Shown here: positions 11,896 to 24,127 of the stretch, piece after piece
Position numbering within the stretch: the first letter of the stretch is position 1
Layout: each line of letters begins with the position of its first letter
Source of the DNA: Siphonodentalium dalli
Lineage: Eukaryota > Mollusca > Scaphopoda > Gadilida > Siphonodentaliidae
Length of the DNA: 64,000 bases
Direction: 5' to 3'
Assembly (NCBI GenBank): GCA_032622095.1
Contig: CP136069.1
Location: forward strand, 122,998,126-123,062,125
The notes under the pieces: model-generated
Told to the model about the DNA's origin: nothing
Databases searched by the model: none
Seen by the model: only the letters and a program-made list of their open reading frames with translations
Program-made: the position numbers and the translations under genes

Positions 11896-12083
11896 GTTCT
11901 TGGTGACAATTTCTGGTTCTTCGTTTGGTTGAGACAAATTATATAATCTACATTTCTAATGGTTCTTTGTAGACCAAGAACCAATTGTTTCAACACATAT
12001 GCATGGTTCCATGTTGAACAGGTTCTGTGTTAGGTTTCACACAATTCCACGAAGAACCATCTGGTTCCTGGTCGCCAAGAACC
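11896..12083. repeat. possible short inverted-repeat element rich in GGTTC/GAACC
   Basis: GTTCTTGGTGAC followed by TGGTTCTTCG at the left faces CGAAGAACCA and GTCGCCAAGAAC at the right in inverted order. Several further AAGAACCA/TGGTTC words lie between them. The match is loose and no flanking duplication is evident. Confidence 0.35.
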
Positions 12084-12341
12084 TACACTATTGATTTCGC
12101 TATCGAGATAGTATGTATAACCAAATAACACTTATCTGGTTCTCCATATATTCTGTAGTATAGGATATTCGATGTGTCATGCGATGGTGTCTCTAGGATA
12201 CAATACACCTCTACCTGATCATATTCATATAGTCGGGAATAGCGTTACATTTGTGTGTCATCAACAAAATGGATTAATAAAATACATCACTTAGACATTT
12301 GACAGTTGAAATTCTAATCATGGGGTGTATGCATGCACATA

Positions 12342-12611
12342 TCATGAGACCGATATAGACTTCCAGCGATGGCCAAGCTGGTTGGATTCCCGATAAGCGC
12401 GGATTGGTGTTTTACGCAAATGGAGTTTAAACCGATTCGTGTATCTGGCAATTTTGTCAATTGTTTTCTTTGTTCGGCCAATTGTACGTGAAATTAGCCC
12501 CTGCGACATACTATCGGTTAAAGCAATTGGAAATTCACATTTCCAGCCAAACGCGTCATCGCCAGCTGGTGCATTGTAATCAAATTGCTCAGTGCAATCT
12601 AATCTGATCAA
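12342..12611 (-). CDS. possible coding fragment, weakly KH-like
   Basis: The minus strand is open for 89 residues, ending in TGA at 12342-12344, with a composition more protein-like than its surroundings. The stretch IGRTKKTIDKIARYTN followed by FKLHL loosely resembles the GxxG-helix-strand core of a KH RNA-binding domain, although the usual GxxG is GRTK here. The frame begins at TTG rather than ATG. An AG near 12606 could be a splice acceptor, so if real this would be an internal or terminal exon. No partner exon was found. It could equally be a chance frame or an old transposon fragment. Confidence 0.25.
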   Translation of the reverse strand: MIRLDCTEQFDYNAPAGDDAFGWKCEFPIALTDSMSQGLISRTIGRTKKTIDKIARYTNRFKLHLRKTPIRAYRESNQLGHRWKSISVS

Positions 12612-15600
12612 AGTATAGTATAATATTGAGCTTGAGCACGTGGTCTAAAATTACAATCAAACGTTACTAAAATACAGACCATAAATAAGTACAGTGTCAT
12701 GCAGTATGTAACTTTCAGGTATGTAATTTCTAACTATTTTTTTGGAGAGTACATTTTTTAACTTTTGTTTTTTTAAGTTTATACATCAGGGATTGGGGCA
12801 CATTTTTTTTTTTGCAACTTATGAAGTCCCTCTCCCGATACATTATAATAACAGTCATGTGTATAATCAAGATGACGATATTAATTTATTTACATGGTGA
12901 TAAGTTTTGAGACATATAATTTGTAGTGCCTTTCAGAGGTTATCAGACTATAGGTTGTTTCTTGGATGAGAGGAACTTTGTGTTTAAAGATTGTTAACAA
13001 ATTATGAATGTTTGGTACGATTGGCGAGTTCTAATATATAACCTGTTATTAGTATATGTATGTTGGAGTAAAATATAGTGATACACATGCATGTACTCAA
13101 TTCTGGTTTTTGTTGTGCTCTGGAAGACAGATAATTAATCAGAATGATAAAGTTGGATGGGATGCTGCAGATCCATGTGTGAGGTTCGAAAGTAAAATAA
13201 ATATCATTTAGGGATCGAAACGCTTAGTCGCTGCAAAATATTGCTGTGTTAAGTAAAACAGTTTCATTTGGGGGCGAGAAACACTATCCCGCCTGCACTC
13301 ATGTTGCCAAAGCATGTAGGAGCGCTATCAGCCAGTACTTGATGGGCTGTTCCTTTCGAACACGATTCAACACTTTCGAACTATTAAACACTTTCATATC
13401 TTGCCAGCTTGTACGTTTATCGAGTTATCTTTTAATATGTTGGGCATCCGCATGGTTTAATCCCAGGAATGTTCATCTATCGACAGCTGCTATAATATAA
13501 CCCATATCATATTAACTGCTGATTAGGTGCTGCATTAATAATATGCAACGTAATTCAAACCAGACGAGCCAATCGCCGTAATGAACTCCGTCACGGAATT
13601 ACAAATTGGAAATCCATGCACCCAGCTGTCCATAGGGACGTGGCTATGCGGTCACCTCGCGTTAGCGGGTTCAGCTTGATGTATCTAACTTGCTTGGACA
13701 AGAGCAGAATTTCCTATTCCGGTTAATTCCATTTGCACCCTCTTCCAACCGTTGGACCGTTGGAAATTTCCAACCTTACATGTATAACACCCCTTACTGA
13801 TTTCATTTAAGTCCAAAAACGTGGCAGAAAGTAGGAAAATATTCTACTTTTGATCTAAAAATCAACAAATTTCACACTATAATTTGTCCGGAATTTCCAA
13901 ATTTTCCATCAACCGGGGCGGGGGAATTATACATGTAATCAACTATATTAAGATGCACACATCGCTAAGACGCACAAAATATTTAATATAATACGATGGG
14001 ATAAGTATAAAAGCCGACACCGAAGAGCGTTCTATTATACATGTACCTAAACATAAAGAGCGTTCTAAATTTTGAGCTTTTGTGATCCTTTTCGATGTAT
14101 ACTTATGGATGATTTTGTGGATTGTCGGGATGCGAATGAAATATTTTGGGCGTCAGACAACAAATGTAAATGTGATATAAGTATGCCTCTTTTAAAAGTC
14201 GATATCAGACCAAAAATGCTCCCATGCATGATAAATGGGTTAATTTCAATGGGGCGAACTTAATATTTTCTCGTAACGAAAACGTACATATGTATACGCA
14301 TACAACTATTCATGTCTTACGGTGGTATATGTCACACGTATATGTGGACCTATACGTTCATTCATCTTGTCCCGTAAAGACAAATACAAAAAAATGACAA
14401 ATAAACAGCTTGATCTGAATCATCAGCATGTGAAACCCTCGCCTTGCAGAACAAGGGAAAAACTAAATACATCAATACTGTAATGTACGGTGCATGCATC
14501 GCAATCACCACACGAAGAGGAACCACGCCGCCTATAAATAATCCAATACAGGTGTAGCTACCTATCTATAAATGATAAATAAACCTACCTTTCTCCTTCT
14601 AATAGTCCAGAATCACCAAGAATTAAATCCCTAAACCTATAACGAGGCGGAAGAGGGGGCACTTCAAATGGTTCGAACGACTGAGAAACGCTCATGATTC
14701 CATCCGTTACAACGAAAACATGTTGTTTATGTTCGAGGTTTAGTTACCACTGTACTGGATGGAGTATTCCGAACAATTAGACGTTCCATCAGAAGCATTG
14801 ATTTTTTTACTCCGAGCTGTGGGAGGAGCTATTGGCGATTACTGTCAGGCCATGGCATCGCGGATGTTCGCACGCTTATTATAGTTGGAATAGAATGGTG
14901 ACAATAACGGGATTCAGATTTCATCCGTGTATGGGCACCGGAGAACGCGGGACAGTGAACAGGCCCGTGGGGAAACTACACCCAAAAAAAACCTCAAAAG
15001 TCAGATTTTGGGAAACACCATGAGCACCAACTGCCATATTACCCTCATAAATTCGTAAAATTGGTCCTCTGTCAACATATCACCCACGTAATGTGTCTTA
15101 CTTGCCATAAACCCAATATGTTTTGACATCTAACTAGACTTAATCAAAGAAGGCAATTTGACCAATGTACAATTGCATGTGTTATTTCAAAAATGTTATT
15201 GTTCATCAATTGGGAAGTCGACCAAGCCTTGTTTTCGAAAACAAAGGAACCTTACCAAGTTACCGGTAGTTCGTAAAATTATGGAGCTGAATTTTACTAC
15301 ACCGAGCATTGGTCCTTAAAAGCACGTGACATACACCCATCATTTTATTTATTGAAATGTGGTTCAAATATCTGCGAGAACACTCGCGCCATTCTGTGTC
15401 GGTCGGACAAAACTTTTGCGGTATAACTGTTAAATATATGGTATATTGTCGTATAGGTAAATTCAGTCTACTGTATATTTTGCAGTATAACGAAATCTAT
15501 GGTGCAGTATAACGAAATATATGGTGCACTTAAATCGAATAAAAGGTTTAAGATGTTTTTTTTATAATGTTTACTTTAATTACACACCAATTCACAAATT

Positions 15601-15664
15601 TGGCCGATTATTTCAGATATTCAGACACATTTTACTCCACGTTCGGGGAAAAGCATACTATCCC
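12612..15664. other. no gene recognised; small repeat-like words only
   Basis: At 13735-13790 there are CCAACCGTTGG and GGAAATTTCCAACC words that recall the AATTTCCAAC repeats at 43.9 and 60.3 kb. At 14027-14063 GAGCGTTCT occurs twice, once as AACATAAAGAGCGTTCT, a word also found inside the TTAA elements at 17.1 and 40.55 kb. Open frames are short and unconvincing. Confidence 0.4.
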
Positions 15665-15955
15665 AATTATAGGTACTCCATTGTACCAGTACAGGCTCCT
15701 GAACAGCCACCCCGGAGTACCTGGAGAGGTCAGATACTCCAAAGTGCCTGGACAGGTTATCCACATACATGCAGTACCTGAATATTGGTATTCCTGAGTA
15801 CCCGGACAGGTACTCCAGAATACACGGACAGGTACCTGGACAGGTACTCCACATAGTACCTGGATATTTGGTACTCCAGATTACCCGGACAGTTACCCCA
15901 TATTATCCGGACATGTAACATAGAGTATACCTGGACGGTCACTTCAGAGTATCAA
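15665..15955 (+). repeat. degenerate minisatellite around GTACCTGGACAGGTACTCCA
   Basis: Variants of ACCTGGACAGGTACTCCA follow each other roughly every 25-35 bp from 15670 to about 15950 (CCGGACAGGTACTCCAGA, CTGGACAGGTACTCCACA, CCGGACAGTTACCCCA and others). The units drift strongly. The frames on both strands over this interval are repeat translations. Confidence 0.75.
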
Positions 15956-16571
15956 CATGTTGGTACTATATACGGAACAAGTATAGTACCGGTGCCTACG
16001 TACGCACTCCATTGTACTTGGGGCTTTAAGAGTGTACGATGCAGATATCCACAACTAGTTCGTCGCTGGGCACACATACTTTAAACATAATCAGGGCATT
16101 GTATATAGGAAATGCATTGTCATTAGTATATATAATGCCTCGGTGGGTAATGGCACGGTTTTATCACACCACATCGCAATTAAGGATCGATCAAAGTTGT
16201 AAATAGGTCAAAATATGCATTGCTCGAACATAAATTATATAACAACCGTTCAGGTTTAACGTCTCAAATTACAACATAGCAATTATCGTGTTTGTCATGC
16301 TATAGGGTCAAAATACATGTATGTCGATTAAAGGCACTCAACCGGGACCGCCCCGTTTTGAAGACATCTTGTTTTCGGTAGGTTAGGGTAGAGGTGTGAA
16401 TAATCCTCACAATGACTACTAAGGCCTTTCCTAGTTGGTTTGATTCGGGTTTTGTTATGTTACCCCGCCTGTTAGAAAGAACGGAAGTTTGGGTTGCATT
16501 TCTGACTGTTTATTAGTTATGGGAAATATATACATGCCTTCGCAGTGGGCATATATGCCACGTCATGAGAG
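15956..16571. other. no gene recognised
   Basis: Nothing beyond short frames. The stretch GCAGTGGGCATATATGCCAC near 16540 is where similarity to 40077 may begin. Confidence 0.35.
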
Positions 16572-16827
16572 TCTGTAAAACAACTATCGTCGACGTTTAC
16601 ATGTAAAAATAGATCAACACTATTGTTATTATCATTATCAATAATTCTCCATTAACGATTTTTTCGCATACCAAACAAATGCTACACAAACATCAACATT
16701 ATACCGATCAAATTACAATTAGTTCAATAAAGTACAAGAGTCCAATAAAAACGTAAATGTAAACATTGGAAAATTTCAAAGCATTGAAAAATATTTTCTA
16801 GATTTTGGAAAACAGATTTAGACTTAA
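16572..16827 (+). repeat. diverged left part of the outer element also seen at 30.1 and 40.1 kb
   Basis: CTGTAAAACAACTATCGTCG, TTTACATGTAAAAATAGATC, ATCAATAATTCTCC, TTTCGCAT and GGAAAATTTCAAAGCATTG follow the order in 40116-41150 and in the reverse complement of 30103-30549. It has no insertion at the ATTAATAAC site. The similarity ends where the TTAA element at 16828 begins. It is clearly older than the other two copies. Confidence 0.5.
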
Positions 16828-17320
16828 AGGCACGTGTGGCCTTAATTGTCGAAAATATTCATATTTGTTCCAATCACCGTAAACAGAAAAACATTAAAAC
16901 GCATATAGTTTCGTTCATATATACCATGACCATCGCGTAAACAGCATGTTATCATAAAGATTTACTATATTTTACCAAGCAAGAGCTTGATTGTGTTACA
17001 GAAGACAGCACAATGCTGCTGGCTAATCACACACAAATGGCATAAACGCTCTTTATTCGTTCCATATCAGGAATTCACCCACAAAGAACGCTCTTTATGT
17101 TTACCATCATAATATAAACAAACACCAGAAAAGTTACTTTTTATGCCTTTGTTTACATAACAATGGTCAAAGATATGACAATAACATACTGTTTATGCGA
17201 TATTTCTTATTTGTATACGGACAAAGTCTGTCTACATTTTGTTGTTCTTTCTGTTTGTGGCGGTTTTTGACGGGTGGAAATATTTTCACAGGATACCCAC
17301 CGCCAAGGCCAACCGTACCT
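16828..17320 (-). mobile_element. 493-bp TTAA-flanked MITE (piggyBac-like target), copy 1
   Basis: TTAA stands at 16824-16827 and 17321-17324. The ends are imperfect inverted repeats of about 20 bp (AGGCACGTGTGGCCTT and the complement of AAGGCCAACCGTACCT). The whole sequence is the reverse complement of 40325-40818 with modest divergence. Its frames, for example + 17195-17422, have no transposase motif, so it is non-autonomous. The TTAA duplication is demonstrated by the copy at 40.3 kb. The ends start AGGC rather than the CCC usual in piggyBac, so the superfamily call is tentative. Confidence 0.8.
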
Positions 17321-17324
17321 TTAA

Positions 17325-17814
17325 TAGTCAGGCTGTCCGAGCTGAAATATTGGACCTACCCGGAAAAAATTCTTAACAAGCTAACTTTGGTATCGTTGGA
17401 AAGAGGATACATTCGTGTATAGCATATTTGACGCAAATTATGAAGGTAATTGTGACTACGGGACTCTGTATGTGCGCTAAGTGATATAGGTAAAAGTGTT
17501 TTCAGAACATATATTCATATAACTGCAAGGTCATCAGATAATATATTTACATAAATATGGACAATGGAAAACGTATTTCTCATATCATGATGAAAGTTCC
17601 TTTAATTAAACGCTCTTTAATAGCTTTCATTGAACTAAATATAGTCAGTCTCGAATTTATCATTATTGCGTGAATTGCGAAGTGATGGGCCTACATGTAA
17701 ATTAACGCTCTTTATTTTAACCATATCCGGAACTGACTCATGTAGAACGCTCTTTAATGGTGAAAAACGACCAATTCAATGATTTATGTAAGATAACTAT
17801 CAAATATAACGTAG
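17325..17814. repeat. unassigned interval with a second AACGCTCTTTA module
   Basis: No gene is seen. At 17604-17757 AACGCTCTTTA occurs three times. The pair at 17703 and 17745 encloses CCATATCCGGAACTGACTCA, which parallels CCATATCAGGAATTCACCCA inside the TTAA element at 17045-17100. A piece of that element, or a common ancestor, therefore lies here. Confidence 0.5.
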
Positions 17815-17823
17815 CGATTGTTT

Positions 17824-17849
17824 GGCTAGGTCTTCATGTAAGACGCACG

Positions 17850-17941
<92 letters not shown>

Positions 17942-17981
17942 ATATATATATATTTCGTGCGTCTTACATGAAGACCTAGCC
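17824..17981. mobile_element. 158-bp palindromic MITE with (TA)n core and 8-9-bp target duplication
   Basis: The arms GGCTAGGTCTTCATGTAAGA (from 17824) and its complement (ending 17981) match perfectly over about 34 bp and enclose a TA dinucleotide run at 17852-17953. GATTGTTT, or CGATTGTTT counting one ambiguous base, occurs directly outside both ends (17816-17823 and 17982-17989). An 8-bp duplication suggests hAT. Frames rich in alternating Tyr and Ile across this interval come from the TA run. Confidence 0.8.
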
Positions 17982-18024
17982 GATTGTTTCGTCAAGTGTG
18001 TAGTGGCAAATAATTTCCAGATAT

Positions 18025-18115
18025 CGCAGGGGGGGGGGGGGGTCTTCCACTGTTTTCCATACAGTATGCCGGGGTGGGTGGGTGGTTCAGCTGCGAAAAA
18101 AGTAACTTTTTTCCT
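18025..18115 (+). repeat. G-rich dispersed repeat fragment
   Basis: A run of 13 G followed by TATGCCGGGGTGGGTGG and a GCGAAAAAAGTAAC block parallels 36950-37030, which has the same TATGCCGGGGTGGGTGG word and a GGCAAAAAACGCG block. It is non-coding. Confidence 0.55.
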
Positions 18116-18938
18116 GAGTGGTCGCAATTTTTTCCTGCAATATAATTGCCTCAAAGTGTTCAGCATCATTGTTAATGTGTGTATGACACTTAGGGCAGTG
18201 CTTAGGGGGGGGGGGTAGTTAGTGTGGATATAGGCATGATGCTTCTCAGAAATCCAGATTACGAACCAACTCTCAGGAATTCGCCTTTTACATCCGATCA
18301 CATTGCCATGTACCAATGCCACTGGTTCCAGATGAAAATGGACAGTTATGTAGCACATGAATAAGGCAACAAAACAAAACATCTGTTTTTCCGGTTACCC
18401 GACCGACATGCCGAAATTGGGCCGAGCTGGACTTTTTTGTTTTAATTTCAACCCCAAAAAAACAAAAAATTATTTTGTTTAATGCATGTAATTGGCATGT
18501 AAACACATCTATATCGCTAAATATATACCATATACTATGTTTACATTAAGGAGCAATAATTTTAGATGGAATTTTCAAAAACAATTTACTTCTATTAAAA
18601 TACATGTCCATTTGTGGTTGCAGATGGATCCAATAAATATGCAGTCTTTAGAACCTGCCTGTGGCAATCTTGTTTGTTCAACTCCCATGTCTTGTCGGAA
18701 GAAGTCTTATCTGTTAGAGAGCAATATCTATTAAGTTCTGTATCAGAATTTATAGTTCCTCTCCCCAGTCAATCAAGGATTCACAGTGTTCATGCATAGT
18801 TACTAGTATGTATACAGACAGTATAAAGATGACTGCATGTCTACCTTATCAAACACCCTTCTGTGATATGCACTAAAAAGCACATGAAATTATCTACTGG
18901 TTTGTTTGGGTGTATAAAACTTACAATCATGCATATTA
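18116..18938. other. no gene recognised
   Basis: Short frames only, with another G run at 18206-18216. It ends at the 3.4-kb foldback element. Confidence 0.4.
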
Positions 18939-19089
18939 GTCGGGGAGCCAATAAGGTCCACCTGCACCCCCGATGATTACAAATAACCTTATTTTTATTG
19001 TTCCCTATGGTATCCAGATAAAGAATCCGGATTTCACCGAAAAATAAAGGTGGCCCTACTAGGTGCTAGAGCCATTTGAATCCAAGATG
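18939..19089 (+). repeat. left terminal inverted repeat of the foldback element
   Basis: Pairs with 22225-22375. Differences seen are single bases, for example GATAAAGAAT here against GATAGAGAAT on the other side. A further GCATAT outside each end also matches, with one indel. Confidence 0.85.
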
Positions 19090-20299
19090 GCCACCATTTC
19101 CTCTAATTCCGACCAGCTGTATTTAATCGTTGTAATAGATCGGTTGTTAGCAAAAGACACAGACAAAATGTATGCCATTTTGTTGGTATGATGTCCTTCT
19201 TCAAAATGACGGCAAATAATTTCGAAACAAATTCAAAATGGCCGCCGAAAAATGACGTCATATGCACGAAAATAGGAAATTTAATTAATATTTCACCATA
19301 TCTTCCATTTTTCTTCACATTAATCATTAGTAAATGGCAATGTTTTTGAGACAGTCATCAAGCATGATATTATAGCGTCATTTTAAGACATTTGCCATTG
19401 ACGAGGGTTCCGTAATAGATACAGAAAGAGGATTTGAAAAAGAGGGGTGAAATTTTCGATTTTTTTTGCAAGACGATTTGGATAGTCATTTTAACGACAA
19501 ACCACACAGGCTGTTAATAGAATGTCAACAACTATGTGCTTTATTTTATTGGACGGATGTTTTACTTCAATGGGAATGAAATTGGTGTATAAAATTTCCA
19601 AAATGGCCGCCGAAAATATGAAAAATGGTAAATATTGCTCCAGGGTGTCCTGCAATGGCTTACAAGTTGTGGTTGATATATAAAATTGGCTAATCTGTAT
19701 TATATACATTGAATACTAACATGTCTGATGCACCATGGATCATTGTTTCTATTGTCACCACTGACATCACCAGAAATATTGGATTTTTCTCTCACAAACT
19801 TGACATAAATATCGGCAAAAATTCACTTTTCAGGGTTGGACAATTGTTTTAAGTAAAATGCAACTATCATTGGTATCAAAGGTATTTATTGTTTTGGTAT
19901 ATCTTAAATGTGTCACACTACGGTGTTTATAGACCAAATTGGTCAAGATGGCTTCCAAAATGGCAACCAAATTTGTAAAAAGTAAATGTTTTACATATAT
20001 CCCGAACATTATTATCTGCGTTATCCGACAATGTAGTAGATTGTGACTCACTTGGTTATTATACGTGTTAGTTAATTAACTGACAACTACGTTCTATTAT
20101 GTTTGTCCCAGTTCCATATGGGGCATGACAAATTCATTTTAAAGTTGCAGTATGGAATTTTGCGGAAAATCTCTTTTGTGATTCTTGCCATATTATTGAA
20201 AGGAAATGGGCAGAACTTTGAAACGGAACTGAGATGAACCATAATATGTGGCTATTCTGGTCCATTATGATAAAACATCAACTGGATATAGGGTGGATG

Positions 20300-21205
20300 C
20301 CAAGATGGTAGCCAGGGAGTTACTATATGATCATAGGTGAGGTGAATAGGTATACAGGGAGTTATTGTATGGTCAATGGTGAGATGGGTACATGTATGTA
20401 TACAATGAGTGACTGTATGATCATAAATGTAATGAATAGCTATACAGGGAGTGACTAAATGGTCATGTGTCAGGTGTATGAGTATAGCCGGTGTTCCTGA
20501 TTGGTGACTCGTGGCGGTATGGTCATGTGTAGGTTATACGGGTATACACATGTGTTGCTATATGGTCATGGGCGAGGGGTGTGTGTATATAGCGAGCGGC
20601 TATATGGCCATGGATGATGTGCATATGTATACATGGAGTGAATATACTGACATGGCTGAGGAGTATTAGTATATCTTGAGTGGCTATTCTGCTATGGTGT
20701 GACAAATAGGGATACAGGGAGTGACATGGCCAAGGGTGAGGTGAATATGTATACAATGATTGACCATGATCATGTATGAATGTTTTGAATAGGTACACAC
20801 GGGGTGACTATATGGTCATAGGGCACGAAGGAGTATACCAGGTGCCATGGGTGAGGGTATGTGTATGAAGCGAGTGGCTATATGACCATTGGTGAGGTGG
20901 ATATGTATACCCGGGGTGACTCTATGGTCATTGTTGTGGTGTTGATGTATATATTGAATGTATATTTGACCGTGTGTGTGTGGAGAATAGGTATACATGG
21001 GATGACCGTATGGCCAATGGTGAGGTGAATGGGTATACAAGGAGTGACTATATGGTTATGGGTCATGTTTAGGATTATACCAGATGTGCCTGCCTTGTGA
21101 CTCATGGCTGTATGGACATCCGTGGTCATGGGTCAGGTGTGCGTTTATACAGTTGGTCACTATATTGTTATGTCTGTGGTCTTTATGTATAATGACTGTG
21201 TGGTA
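20300..21205 (+). repeat. ~42-bp minisatellite, + orientation
   Basis: About twenty diverged units of the form AGGGAGTGACTATATGGTCA, then TGGGTGAGGTGAATAGGTATAC. Most units end in GTATAC and keep length near 42 bp despite heavy substitution. The array forms the left arm of the foldback. Confidence 0.8.
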
Positions 21206-21329
21206 ATGGGTGGCTATCGCTTTTCACGTTTAAAGTTCCCCCATGTACACAAACACTATCAAGGTGGAGAACTCTTTGACATGACCTCTCTATTGATTAA
21301 CATATCCTTGAGTTATTGTGGAAAGCGAT

Positions 21330-22210
21330 ATCCACCCAAATTACACATGTACAACCCACCCATGACCTCATATGTACATACACACCACACAAATGACAAT
21401 ATAGTCACCCAATCTATACACGTACACCTGACCATACAGCCATATTTGGTTATACCGGTACAATAGTACATGCCACAAATGACGATATAGCCACGAGTCA
21501 CCATGCATGAACACCCGGTATACTCCTACACCTGACCATATAGTCACTCTATGTATACATATTCACCACATTCACGATCATACAGTCACTCATTGTATAC
21601 CTATTCACCTCACCATGGACCATACAGCCACTACATGTATATCTATTTGCCTTACCCATGACCATAGAGTCAATCCAGATATACATATACACCTCACCAA
21701 TGGTGAGCCCTTCCAAATATACCAATACCCGCACACACGACCACTCATAAGTTTCATACTTGCATATACACCTCACACATGACAATTCAGCAACTCACTG
21801 TATACTCATACACGCCATCCATGATCATTCATCTACACATTATACACCACCGATGATAATACATCCACAACATATATAAATATACGACCCACCCGTTACC
21901 AAAAGGGCACTCCCTATATAGCCACACGCTCGTCAATGACCATCCGGCTTATTCCAGGTATGCATATAACTTCAATCTTGACCATACAGGCATACTATGT
22001 GCACCTATACACATTACCCATAACCATAAAATCACTCCCTATTTATCTACGCACTCCATCCATGATCATACAGACAGCACAAATATACATATACAGCCAC
22101 ATGTCACAATACAGCCACACACGGTACACATATACATCCCACCGCGACCTTACAGTCACTCCATATATACATAAACACACGGATGACCATGTAGCTACTC
22201 TCGTTATATC
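21330..22210 (-). repeat. ~42-bp minisatellite, inverted orientation
   Basis: The complement of the unit in the left array repeats here (TGACCATATAGTCACTC, GTATACCTATTCACCTCACC). The two arrays face each other across 21210-21325, whose edges (GGGTGGCTATCGCTTTT and AAAGCGATATCCACCC) also pair. Confidence 0.8.
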
Positions 22211-22224
22211 TATACACATCTATA

Positions 22225-22375
22225 CATCTTGGATTCAAATGGCTCTAGCACCTAGTAGGGCCACTTTTATTTTTCGGTGAAATCCGGATTCTCTATCTGG
22301 ATACCATAGGGAACAATAAAAATAAGGTTATTTGTAATCATCGGGGGTGCAGGTGGACCTTATTGGCTCCCCGAC
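22225..22375 (-). repeat. right terminal inverted repeat of the foldback element
   Basis: Inverted copy of 18939-19089, ending GGCTCCCCGAC. Confidence 0.85.
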
Positions 22376-22377
22376 TA

Positions 22378-24127
22378 TATGCCAGTGTGTATAAGGAACT
22401 TCAAAAGTTGGGGGCAATTTGAATGCTGATGTGTGGTACCTCAGTCAAGGTGTGACCTGTGGTACCATTTTCAGTGTGGTGTGGGACTTTATATTTCAAT
22501 GCAATGAGGGGTGCATGTCTGAGGAACATTTACACCCTGTGCAACGTGTCTGAGGCGCATGTGAGATATCCTGCCAGTGGAGGTGTGTCTTAGGTCCTGA
22601 GGCGTATGACCAAATACTTAAGTGAGGTTTGAATTAATATAATATAATACAAGTTATGTTATTATAAAGTCATAGACAATCCCTATTATGGTGTTCGTCT
22701 TGGACCTGTTGATATGTCAATATTGTGCTCCGAGTAAGATGTGCCACCACAACCTAAACTGAGAGAATAATTACAAGAGAGCTGCATAGTTGAGAGGCAT
22801 TTGTTTGTCCACATTGACTATAATTATCATATTATTGTGCTACATTAACTGTTTTCTTGCAATATACATGGACAGCCTTAACACAAGTATAGATAGTAAG
22901 CATTAATGTACTTCTTAACTGTTCGGGGGGGGGGGGGGAAATATTACCAACAAAAGAAATCCCTACCTACCTACCTGGAATTTTTTGGCACCGCAATAGG
23001 AAACAAATAAGTTTGTTTTTGCCTAAACTTTAATGTAAATAAAATGAAAAAAACTATTCATTTATAGCATTAATATTTACTCATTATACCTGATCAGACA
23101 GACATAATTAGAGGCAAAAACATGGAAATCTCATCATGCTAGAACTTATTGAATCCTATTTAAAGCAACATCCACTGTTAATTTTTGTTTGTTTTATTTA
23201 GTTGTATTTATTAATTGTTTGTTTATGGAAACAAAAATTAAATTTCACATCAAAGCCACATGGATGCTGATAAATCTGTTAAACGCCATGGTGTGAGATG
23301 GTATAAGATCTTGTGGATCCAGTATTATTTAGCATAAATGTTTTGCCAAAATTGATAGTTTTCATGTGATTACTGTAAATCAGTGGAAATTTGGTAAAAT
23401 GTTCAAAAACTTGTTTACATGCAAATACTGTCATGCACCAATTAGTCTACAAAAACAAACTGGACAACACTGGGTGCAGCTTTATACGATTCTTATCTGT
23501 TCTCAGACTGAAATGTATGTTTCATTAATTTTTTCATGCGGTTCTTCTCGATGTTGGAATGACTTAGAAAAACAATAAACGGAAATAGGGTAACTGTAAT
23601 ACTGACCATCAAGCTTAAATGGTGTGAGACTACAGATTTGGAGGTAAAAAGGGGGTGGGTACCCCGCATTAAATTGGAAAAAATATTTTTTCCTTCAAAT
23701 AGGGGGGGGGGGTGGTGTTTACACAAGAGCCGGAAAACAGTTTTTTTCAGCCTACTGTCATGTCATTTTTTTCGGACCCCCCCCCCCTGGATATCGCTGT
23801 TTTTTATTGGTGTTTTGTTCACTTCTGTTGAAACCTATAACGGTGCCGACATACGCAGAATGCTTATTGTATATTCAAACTGCATTGTACTTGGCTGAGT
23901 TTTTTTTATTCTCATACTAGTCTCTCGTTTGGCAGAACCAACCCCGTATGTAGGGGCCAGTAACTTTCAAGAGGACTTGTGCGTCATGTCATTTTATAGC
24001 ATGTGTCAATGTAAAGTGGAACCTATAAGGAAAATCGATTGGTAAAAGTTATGGCAAACTTGAGCTTTGGAGACTTTGATTGACTTCTATGATAAGCGAG
24101 GATATAACCATATATACTTATTGAATA
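22378..24127. other. no gene recognised
   Basis: G and C runs occur at 22924, 23701 and 23777. The two at 23.7 kb flank a G-rich block resembling those at 18.0 and 37.0 kb. Frames at 23366-23898 are short and show no motif. Confidence 0.4.

Larger units (their letters stand above)
18939..22375. mobile_element. 3.4-kb foldback (FB/Galileo-like) element
   Basis: The first and last ~151 bp (18939-19089 and 22225-22375) are inverted repeats differing at only a few positions. They begin GTCGGGGAGCCAATAAGG. Inside lie, in order: ~1.2 kb with three diverged ~360-bp units, each holding a TGGCCGCCGAAA-type word (19240, 19605, 19955); an array of ~42-bp repeats on + (20300-21205); a ~120-bp centre; and the same repeat family inverted (21330-22210). 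No transposase frame exists, so it is non-autonomous. Architecture of this kind (tandem repeats inside long inverted ends) is known from Drosophila FB and Galileo. No clear target duplication is visible beyond TA. Confidence 0.8.

Noticed and set aside
17757..18382. Frames of 153 and 182 residues rich in Tyr-Ile
   Set aside because: Generated by the TA run in the 17824-17981 element.
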